In this document: positions 1-4,659 of the stretch, in pieces
Layout: every line of letters begins with the position of its first letter
How positions within the stretch are numbered: position 1 is the stretch's first letter
Assembly: GCA_024278255.1 (NCBI GenBank)
Contig: JAJRTP010000442.1
Location: 1-6,471, forward strand
Direction of reading: 5' to 3'
Source: Chloroflexota bacterium
GTDB taxonomy: Bacteria; Chloroflexota; Anaerolineae; Promineifilales; Promineifilaceae
DNA length: 6,471 nucleotides
The notes under the pieces: generated by a model
The model's database searches: none
What the model saw: the letters and a program-made list of their open reading frames with translations, nothing else
What the model was told of the DNA's origin: nothing
Program-made: the position numbers and the translations under genes

Positions 1-2090
1 CCGTCCACTTTCAACTCTCCACTCTCCACTTTCAACTGTTTGATTCTTGCCTTCGTCACCTTGCCCTTGTCGTTGACCGCCTCGGCCAACACCCCTTCCT
101 CGCCGCTGTATTCCTCCACCAGCGCTTCCAGTTCCTGGCTCAGGCTGTCCTGGTCGGTCTGCAGCCGCTCAATTTCCGCCTGCTCGGCGGCAAAATAGCG
201 GGCTACCAGCAGGCCGGGCGGAATCAAATCCGCCTTGTATTTCTTGCGGCCGATGACCAGGTCAGGTGTTTCCCGGCTCTTTTGCCCATTGGCCGTCACC
301 AGCTCACGCAGCACGCCGCCCGCCGCCCAGCCATCCTGGGTAATCAGGTAAACGTCATCCTGCATCGTCTCCGCCCAATAATCAAGCAGCAGTTGGTAAA
401 TGGCGTATTTGTCGATCAGGTCAACCGCAGCAAAACGGGCCAGCAAATCTTCCGCCAGATCGGCAATCAACGCTTTGGGACTGTCGCCCACCGCCAGCCC
501 GCGCAAGCAGTCGTCGTGCGCCGCCTGCCAGTCCGCAAAAACGGCCATCGCCCGCCCAGCAAAGGCGGTAAATTCCGGGTGGTTGAGAATCGTCCCCTTC
601 ACCTGGCCGGTGGGAACCAGTATCTCGCTGTAGCCGTCGCGCCCATTGGACCGGAACAACGCCCGGCGCAGGCTGGGGAACACCTGCCAGTAGGCGTCCA
701 ATTCGTCAATATCCCGCTGCGGAATGCCGCCGTTGAGATGGGCAAACAGGTCTTGGATGTCCTCCGGCTCGCTGCTGTCAATGTAGCGGGGGATGTTCAG
801 GTTGTACTCATTGGCCTCGATTTCGCTGAAAGGCACGAGCCGGGCATAGCCAGGCAGTTCCGTCTGTCGGGTAAACACATCCACAATCTGGTGGATGTCC
901 CGCTCGCGCAGCCGGTTCTTGTTGCCGTCTTTCATAAACCCCTGGCTGGCGTCAATCATAAAGATGCCCCTACGCCGGGCCGCGCCCTCCTTGTCAATGA
1001 CGATGATGCAGGCGGGGATGCCCGTGCCGTAAAACAGGTTGGGCGGCAGCCCCACAATCCCCTTAATCACCCCCTGCCGGATCAGGTTGCGGCGGATGCC
1101 GGCCTCGGTGTTGCCGCGAAAGAGGACGCCGTGCGGCAGGATGACGGCCGCTTTGCCCGTGCTTTTGAGTGATTTCAGCGTATGCAGCAGGAAGGCATAG
1201 TCGCCATTTTTGGCGGGCGGCACGCCATACGCAAAACGGCCAAATTCATCATCGTCCGGGTTGACGCCGTTGCGCCACGATTTATAGGAAAAGGGGAAAT
1301 TGGCAACGGCAAAATCGAACCGCTTCAAACTGCCATCTGCTTCCAGCCAGTGCGGGTCAGCCAGAGTATTCGCCTGCCAGATTTCGGCGGTAGGATTGTC
1401 GTGCAGAATCATGTTCATCCGGGCCAAAGCAGCCGTGGCGTTGTCCATCTCCTGCCCGTAGAGGGTGAGGCCGTTGGGCGCTTCGTCGGCCACCTTGAGC
1501 AGCAGCGAGCCGGAGCCGCAGGTGGGGTCGTAAGCGGTCATGTCCTGCCGCGTCTGGCGGGTAATGCCCACCAGTTTGGCCAGGATGCGGGACACTTCGG
1601 CCGGGGTATAAAACTGCCCCTTGCTTTTGCCCGATTCGGTGGCGAAGTGGCGCATCAGGTATTCGTAGGCGTCGCCCAGCAGGTCATCCCCTGCGGCGCG
1701 GTTGGCGCTCAAGTCCAGGCCGTCAAAAATCGCCACCAGCTTGGAGAGGCGGTCTACCATCTCCTTGCCCTTGCCCAACTTGTCCTCGTCGTTGAAGTCA
1801 GCCACGTCAATGACCCCTTTGAGGTCGTTTTCCTCGGCTAAACGGCCGATGATCTTGTTGATCTTGTCACCGATTTCCTTGTCGCCCTTGAGCCGCGTCA
1901 TGTCGGCAAAGGAGCCGTTTTCGGGGATGGCGATGATGCCGTAGGGGTCGCCGGCATATTTGTCGGAGACGTATTTGACGAAGAGGAAGGTGAGGACGTA
2001 ATCCTTGTATTGGGAAGCGTCCATGCCGCCGCGCAGTTCGTCGCAGCTTTGCCAGAGAGAGGAGTAAAGTTCAGTTTTTTTGATTGCCAT
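1..2090 (-). CDS. hsdM: Type I restriction-modification DNA methyltransferase subunit (N6-adenine), C-terminus beyond left edge
   Basis: This is the modification subunit of a type I R-M system. It methylates adenine using S-adenosylmethionine and acts with HsdS (specificity) and HsdR (restriction). From ATG at 2090, 696 codons are open to the edge. The N-terminal helical domain, with LYSSLWQSCDELRGGMDASQ at residues 8-27, is typical of HsdM. The QFYTP segment is at 159-163, the SAM-binding motif I DPTCGSGS at 188-195, and catalytic motif IV at 264-267, reading NFPF rather than the commoner NPPF. A C-terminal part beyond about residue 440 ends in YSGEEGVLAEAVNDKGK (661-677), as in the longer HsdM subfamily. 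The start is supported by the conserved N-terminus, although no good ribosome binding site precedes it. The last visible codons (about 685-696) come from a simple repeat. hsdS and hsdR should follow to the left but are not seen. The family is secure; the target site is unknown. Confidence 0.95.
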   Translation of the reverse strand, partial: MAIKKTELYSSLWQSCDELRGGMDASQYKDYVLTFLFVKYVSDKYAGDPYGIIAIPENGSFADMTRLKGDKEIGDKINKIIGRLAEENDLKGVIDVADFNDEDKLGKGKEMVDRLSKLVAIFDGLDLSANRAAGDDLLGDAYEYLMRHFATESGKSKGQFYTPAEVSRILAKLVGITRQTRQDMTAYDPTCGSGSLLLKVADEAPNGLTLYGQEMDNATAALARMNMILHDNPTAEIWQANTLADPHWLEADGSLKRFDFAVANFPFSYKSWRNGVNPDDDEFGRFAYGVPPAKNGDYAFLLHTLKSLKSTGKAAVILPHGVLFRGNTEAGIRRNLIRQGVIKGIVGLPPNLFYGTGIPACIIVIDKEGAARRRGIFMIDASQGFMKDGNKNRLRERDIHQIVDVFTRQTELPGYARLVPFSEIEANEYNLNIPRYIDSSEPEDIQDLFAHLNGGIPQRDIDELDAYWQVFPSLRRALFRSNGRDGYSEILVPTGQVKGTILNHPEFTAFAGRAMAVFADWQAAHDDCLRGLAVGDSPKALIADLAEDLLARFAAVDLIDKYAIYQLLLDYWAETMQDDVYLITQDGWAAGGVLRELVTANGQKSRETPDLVIGRKKYKADLIPPGLLVARYFAAEQAEIERLQTDQDSLSQELEALVEEYSGEEGVLAEAVNDKGKVTKARIKQLKVESGELKVD
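4..37. repeat. 21-bp-period simple repeat inside the hsdM reading frame
   Basis: The 13-mer TCCACTTTCAACT occurs at 4-16 and again at 25-37, joined by CTCCACTC-like sequence, giving a 21-bp period. Because 21 is divisible by three it stays in frame and encodes the two LKV blocks of LKVESGELKVDG at the visible end of HsdM. The composition is unlike the rest of the gene and resembles the simple repeats in the gaps of this window. Confidence 0.75.
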
Positions 2091-2104
2091 ATGTTTTGCT
2101 GACC

Positions 2105-2137
2105 AGAAGTTCAACTTTTTAAAAAAGTTGAACTTCT
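2105..2137. repeat. 33-bp palindrome, copy 1 (hsdM leader)
   Basis: Two 16-bp arms (2105-2120, AGAAGTTCAACTTTTT, and 2122-2137) are perfect inverted complements around a single central base. In the hsdM mRNA this would form a stable hairpin ending 14 nt before the start codon, where a Shine-Dalgarno sequence would normally lie. It belongs to the same family as the elements at 2153-2185 and 2324-2356. Confidence 0.9.
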
Positions 2138-2152
2138 TAGTTCATCTTGTCA

Positions 2153-2185
2153 AGAAGTTCAACTTCTTCGAGAAGTTGAACTTCT
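2153..2185. repeat. 33-bp palindrome, copy 2 (hsdM leader)
   Basis: Arm AGAAGTTCAACTTCT (2153-2167) and its perfect inverted complement (2171-2185) flank a 3-nt centre, TCG. Each arm is itself palindromic apart from its central base, so the element can fold as one long hairpin or two small ones. It lies 15 bp from copy 1, within the predicted untranslated leader of hsdM. Confidence 0.9.
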
Positions 2186-2267
2186 GCTACTGCTGAATTA
2201 ATGCTTGATTCATGGCCGACCTTTGTCTTAAAACAACGTACTGTTGGCGATTGGATTACATGCTCTT

Positions 2268-2296
2268 ATCATAATTGATTGCTGCTTTTCTGGCAA
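2268..2296 (-). promoter_or_regulatory. Probable sigma-70 promoter of hsdM
   Basis: Read on the minus strand, a -35 box TTGCCA (2296-2291, 5 of 6 to TTGACA) is followed by exactly 17 bp and a -10 box TATGAT (2273-2268, 5 of 6 to TATAAT). Transcription would start near 2261, leaving a leader of about 170 nt before the hsdM ATG. The spacing and box quality are good, but this is a prediction from consensus only. Confidence 0.6.
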
Positions 2297-2323
2297 TTTC
2301 ACAACTACCAATTTGGGGCAATT

Positions 2324-2356
2324 AGAAGTTCAACTTCTCAAAGAAGTTGAACTTCT
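2324..2356. repeat. 33-bp palindrome, copy 3 (upstream of hsdM promoter)
   Basis: The arms AGAAGTTCAACTTCT (2324-2338) and AGAAGTTGAACTTCT (2342-2356) are perfect inverted complements around the 3-nt centre CAA. The element has the same length and arms as copy 2 but lies upstream of the predicted hsdM -35 box, at roughly -63 to -95 from the predicted start. It cannot be in that transcript, but could be a protein-binding site or a dispersed repetitive element. Confidence 0.9.
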
Positions 2357-2510
2357 TTACCTATGGGCCGAGTATTTATCTGCCTAACAGGTTAACGAAC
2401 AAAGGTGTGCCAGAAAACGCCAGTTTGTTGATTTTCCGCCCAATGTTCACCTCAAATAGCAAAATGAGCGTAAAAATACCGGGAAACGGCCGTTTTTTCG
2501 TAAAAACATG
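2357..2510. other. Non-coding gap between palindrome 3 and the tandem array
   Basis: No convincing gene is seen. An open frame crosses this stretch from within palindrome 3 into the tandem repeat, but it has no ribosome binding site and no recognisable protein features. One ACGGCCGT octamer lies at 2486-2493, flanked by runs of A and T (AAACGGCCGTTTTTT). That palindrome leaves too little loop for a normal terminator. Confidence 0.6.
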
Positions 2511-2745
2511 CGTTGATCCCGGGATCAACGACCACCTTCACCATCAATAGTACCGTTGATCCCCGGATCAATGACCACTTTGCCCGTCAATAGTACCGTT
2601 GATCCCCGGATCAACGACCACTTTGCCCGTCACCAGTACCGTTGATCCCCGGATCAACGACCACATTGCCCGTCACCAGTACCGTTGATCCCGGGAGCAA
2701 TGACCACTTTGTCCGTCACTATAGACGTTGATCCGGGAAACAACG
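2511..2745. repeat. 43-bp tandem repeat with palindromic core, five units plus a sixth core
   Basis: Units begin at 2511, 2554, 2597, 2640, 2683 and 2726, each exactly 43 bp apart. Each starts with a 20-bp palindromic core, typically CGTTGATCCCCGGATCAACG (9-bp arms; unit 1 is a perfect 20-bp palindrome). A 23-bp linker close to ACCACTTTGCCCGTCACCAG plus TAC follows. Units 2-4 are almost identical; units 5 and 6 have decayed in the right arm (GGGAGCAATG, GGGAAACAACG), and the linker of unit 6 is lost. The linkers are repeated, so this is not a CRISPR array. A minisatellite or an array of protein-binding sites fits better. Confidence 0.92.
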
Positions 2746-2967
2746 TACCTTTTTCCAGTGGTTCTGGCGGTTGATGAAGTCCTCACAGCCTGATTGATCC
2801 CCGGCTTATGCTGTGGATCGGCCCAGTAACGGCCGTATCCCAACCACGCCTATCACTTATCCAACAGAAAACTATCTCAGGAATACGCAGCTTACCTCAT
2901 GCCTCTTGGGCCATTCAATCATAAACGGTTAACCCCATCTTAAGAAATTTGTGGCATACTAATAGCC
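2746..2967. other. Non-coding region upstream of the sigma factor gene
   Basis: No gene is seen. An off-register remnant of the array core, TTGATCCCCGG, lies at 2794-2804, and an ACGGCCGT octamer at 2829-2836. This stretch should contain the sigma gene promoter. The best candidate is an extended -10-like TGGCATACT at 2952-2960, which would place the transcription start almost at the ATG and make the mRNA leaderless. No matching -35 box is clear. Confidence 0.5.
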
Positions 2968-3621
2968 ATGGCTCAGCGAACGAATGCGGAGTGGCTGAAC
3001 GATTTACAACAGCCAGGGGATGTCCAGGCCAGCGCGCTGGCTGATTTGCGCGAGTATCTGCTGCGGGCGGCGTTTGTCTACCTGCGTGACGGCCGTAGCG
3101 AACTCAACCATCTTGCCAGTGACGACCTGATGGAAATGGCCGAGGACTTCGCCCAGAATGCCCTGCTCACCCTGCAAGCCAACCTGCGCAAATTCCGCGG
3201 CGACGCTAAATTCACCACCTGGGCTTACCGCTTTGTCATCAATGAAGCGGCGGGCGAACTGCGTAAACGGCGCTACCGGGATTTTTCCTGGGATGAGCTG
3301 ACGGAACGGGAAACGGCCGTGTTCCCCCAACTCCTGCAATCCGACCAACCCCTGGACCCCACCCTGCAAGCAGAACGGGAAGAACTGATCCGCTTCCTGG
3401 TCAACATCATCGAGACCGAACTGAACGAACGGCAGCGCATCGCCATTCTCTGCATCCATTTTCAGGGACGCTCCATGCAGGAAACGGCCGAAATTCTGGA
3501 AACGTCGCCGAACACCCTGTACAAGACGCTGCACGACGCCCGCAAGAAGATCAAGGCCAAACTGCTGGCCCGCCACTACAGCATGGGCGATATATTGGCC
3601 TTATTCGATAGTTTGTGGTAA
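2968..3621 (+). CDS. RNA polymerase sigma factor, ECF (sigma-70 family)
   Basis: The 217-residue protein has the two-domain layout of ECF sigma factors, which direct RNA polymerase to a stress- or signal-specific promoter set. Sigma region 2 spans about residues 24-105, with core and -10 recognition in FRGDAKFTTWAYRFVINEAA (76-95) followed by the basic stretch LRKRRYR (98-104). After a linker, region 4 spans about 145-200: LNERQRIAI (152-160), then a helix-turn-helix in GRSMQETAEILETSPNTLYK (167-186) and the basic tail ARKKIKAKL. The length is near normal for the family, slightly extended at the C-terminus. The ATG at 2968 has no evident Shine-Dalgarno sequence. The next gene encodes a zinc-finger anti-sigma-like protein, the usual partner. 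The exact ECF group and regulon cannot be told from the sequence. Confidence 0.9.
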   Translation: MAQRTNAEWLNDLQQPGDVQASALADLREYLLRAAFVYLRDGRSELNHLASDDLMEMAEDFAQNALLTLQANLRKFRGDAKFTTWAYRFVINEAAGELRKRRYRDFSWDELTERETAVFPQLLQSDQPLDPTLQAEREELIRFLVNIIETELNERQRIAILCIHFQGRSMQETAEILETSPNTLYKTLHDARKKIKAKLLARHYSMGDILALFDSLW

Positions 3622-3653
3622 GAATTATCCGATCATTTGCATCCTATCTATAA

Positions 3654-3678
3654 CGTATTGCGTATTTCGTATTGCGTA
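3654..3678. repeat. Short direct repeat CGTATTGCGTA between sigma and anti-sigma genes
   Basis: The 11-mer CGTATTGCGTA occurs at 3654-3664 and 3668-3678 (14-bp period, TTT between). It lies in the 121-bp gap between the sigma stop and the TTG start of the next gene. It may be simple-sequence expansion or a pair of binding sites; nothing in the sequence decides. Confidence 0.7.
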
Positions 3679-3730
3679 CCAGAGAATTTACAAACTATCA
3701 CGACTTCACGCATCACGTATCATACTTTTT

Positions 3731-3737
3731 GGGAAGG
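3731..3737 (+). promoter_or_regulatory. Ribosome binding site that fixes a TTG start
   Basis: GGGAAGG lies 5 nt before TTG at 3743. There is no in-frame ATG close upstream, so this purine-rich site is the main reason to accept TTG as the start of the small zinc-finger protein. Confidence 0.6.
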
Positions 3738-3742
3738 TCGCT

Positions 3743-3991
3743 TTGGCTGAGGAAACATTTACCCGCTGGATTGAACAAGTTTACACCACTGAAGAACACG
3801 AAATAGATTGTAAACAGTTGCAAAACTTTTTGCCGGCATTTGTGGATGCCGAAGTCAATGGGGAACGGTTGCCGCATACGGCCGTTATCCAGACCCACTT
3901 GCAGCACTGCCCCGACTGCCAGGAAATCTACGAAGGACTCAACCTCGTCATTCGCGCCGAAGCGGAACTGCCGTCTCTTACAATGGATTGA
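3743..3991 (+). CDS. Small soluble zinc-binding anti-sigma-like protein (ZAS / zf-HC2 type)
   Basis: This 82-residue protein carries the ZAS signature: Cys23, then the pattern LPAFVDAEVNGE (30-41), then His52-x3-Cys56-x2-Cys59 (HLQHCPDC). In this family these residues bind zinc and the fold clamps onto an ECF sigma factor, holding it away from RNA polymerase. The protein follows the sigma gene by 121 bp on the same strand, so it is probably that factor's regulator. There is no transmembrane segment and no sensor domain after the zinc motif, so any signal would have to be cytoplasmic (redox, metal or partner binding). The start is TTG, with a good ribosome binding site. The stop (3989-3991) lies 11 nt before the next ATG, suggesting co-transcription. 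An alternative role as a zinc-binding adaptor not acting on sigma cannot be excluded. Confidence 0.78.
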   Translation: MAEETFTRWIEQVYTTEEHEIDCKQLQNFLPAFVDAEVNGERLPHTAVIQTHLQHCPDCQEIYEGLNLVIRAEAELPSLTMD

Positions 3992-4002
3992 ATAGAAAAA
4001 TA

Positions 4003-4305
4003 ATGACCACGATCACTTTGAAAGAACAGACGCAAGAACTTTTGCAGGAAACGTTTCCCGACGAAAAAGATTTGGATGCTACCGTGCGGCAGCTTATCGA
4101 AGCGGAATACCTGCGGCGGCTAAGGCAATATCGCCGCACTGATCGTGCCTTATCACGTAAATATGGCGTTTCCTTTGACGAATTTATCAGCCAGCGGATA
4201 ACACGGGAAATGAATTATAGTTGGGAAGTTGAACAGGATGCGATCTCCTGGGAAACGGCCGTAGGCGGTATCCTGACAATGGAACGCAAATTACCAATTA
4301 CTTAA
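4003..4305 (+). CDS. Small antitoxin-like protein, possibly ribbon-helix-helix; function unknown
   Basis: This 100-residue protein is not assigned to a named family with confidence. It opens with a short beta-strand-like stretch, TTITLKEQ (2-9), followed by a helix (about 10-17) and a longer charged helix (about 24-54, including LIEAEYLRRLRQYRRTDRAL at 31-50). That order resembles ribbon-helix-helix DNA-binding antitoxins. The C-terminal part is acidic and Trp-rich (YSWEVEQDAISWETAVGGI, 72-90), as in toxin-binding tails. It starts at ATG 4003, 11 nt after the anti-sigma stop. A TTG at 3988 would overlap that stop and add five residues, but neither start has a strong ribosome binding site. No toxin-sized gene follows in the next 350 bp. 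It may be an orphan antitoxin or a small regulator co-expressed with the sigma/anti-sigma pair. Confidence 0.65.
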   Translation: MTTITLKEQTQELLQETFPDEKDLDATVRQLIEAEYLRRLRQYRRTDRALSRKYGVSFDEFISQRITREMNYSWEVEQDAISWETAVGGILTMERKLPIT

Positions 4306-4512
4306 TTCCCACCCCCAATTTGTAAGAAATCCCCACCCATCTCCATCTTATCTACAAATCACACAGTTACGGCCGTTCTTTTTGAGAACTCAGTAGGACG
4401 ATTTGTCAAATCGTCCAACAGACGCCTAAGCTGGACAACGTAGCAGATTTACAACTGAAGAAGTGCGCCATTGTGAATCTGTCCGTACCTAAACAGGTGA
4501 ACATTGTCAAGA
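4306..4512. other. Non-coding region after the antitoxin-like gene
   Basis: No convincing open reading frame is seen on either strand. The stretch contains an ACGGCCGT octamer at 4369-4376 and the 21-bp palindrome at 4396-4416. It leads into the terminator-like hairpin at 4513-4560, so it is probably the 3' untranslated tail of the upstream operon, or conceivably a small RNA. No promoter of good quality was found in it. Confidence 0.5.
4396..4416. repeat. 21-bp perfect palindrome with one-base centre
   Basis: GGACGATTTG (4396-4405) and CAAATCGTCC (4407-4416) are perfect 10-bp inverted complements around a single T. No T-run follows, so it is not an intrinsic terminator. Its design, long arms and minimal centre, matches the 33-bp palindromes near hsdM although the sequence differs. 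It could be a dispersed element or an operator. Confidence 0.85.
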
Positions 4513-4560
4513 AGAGGGTCGCCAAACCAATCCGGTTTGTGCTGACCCTTTTTGTGTTTT
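4513..4560 (+). terminator. Terminator-like hairpin with T-rich tail
   Basis: The outer stem AGGGTC (4515-4520) pairs with GACCCT (4544-4549). The inner stem CAAACC (4523-4528) pairs with GGTTTG (4534-4539), closing on a 5-nt loop with a small asymmetric internal loop between the stems. The tract CTTTTTGTGTTTT (4548-4560) follows. It would end transcription of the sigma/anti-sigma/antitoxin-like group before prkA, about 210 nt after the last stop codon. The bulged stem makes its strength uncertain. Confidence 0.55.
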
Positions 4561-4564
4561 AGCA

Positions 4565-4640
4565 ATTAGAGATCGGAGACTGGAGATTAGAGATTGGCTG
4601 CAAACGACTGGCAATCTCCAATCTCCCAATCTCTAATCTC
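4565..4640. repeat. Inverted repeat (15-bp arms) in the prkA leader
   Basis: GAGATTAGAGATTGG (4583-4597) and its exact complement CCAATCTCTAATCTC (4626-4640) face each other across 28 nt. The left side also contains a direct repeat: ATTAGAGATCGG at 4565 and ATTAGAGATTGG at 4586, 21 bp apart. The right arm ends 4 nt before the prkA ribosome binding site, so in mRNA the hairpin would abut the ribosome landing site. Confidence 0.88.
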
Positions 4641-4644
4641 TATA

Positions 4645-4652
4645 GGATGGAG
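4645..4652 (+). promoter_or_regulatory. prkA ribosome binding site
   Basis: GGATGGAG at 4645-4652 ends 7 nt before ATG 4660, which favours this start over the in-frame ATG at 4678 (residue 7). Confidence 0.65.
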
Positions 4653-4659
4653 ACAAACC

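Noticed and set aside
282..1841. Long plus-strand open frames (282-1172 and 1182-1841)
   Set aside because: They lie antisense to the hsdM frame, which has clear methylase motifs; their translations show no recognisable domain and reflect codon bias of the true gene.
2486..2500. Intrinsic terminator at AAACGGCCGTTTTTT
   Set aside because: The palindrome has no room for a loop without shrinking the stem to about four pairs; it is better read as one of the ACGGCCGT octamers with flanking A/T.
2347..2550. Small plus-strand frame starting at TTG in palindrome 3
   Set aside because: It runs from a palindrome into the tandem array, has no ribosome binding site and no protein-like features.
2511..2745. 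CRISPR array
   Set aside because: The 20-bp palindromic cores are regularly spaced, but the 23-bp stretches between them are nearly identical, not unique spacers, and no cas gene is near.
2929..2960. Sigma-70 promoter TTAACC / CATACT before the sigma gene
   Set aside because: The spacing is 20 bp and both boxes are weak; only the extended -10-like TGGCATACT is kept as a tentative remark.
3004..3576. 190-codon minus-strand open frame
   Set aside because: It lies wholly inside the sigma factor gene in antisense; the sigma domains are unambiguous.
4225..4234. GAAGTTGAAC inside the antitoxin-like gene as a fourth palindrome copy
   Set aside because: Only 10 bases match one arm, there is no inverted partner, and it lies within the conserved-looking coding segment WEVEQ.
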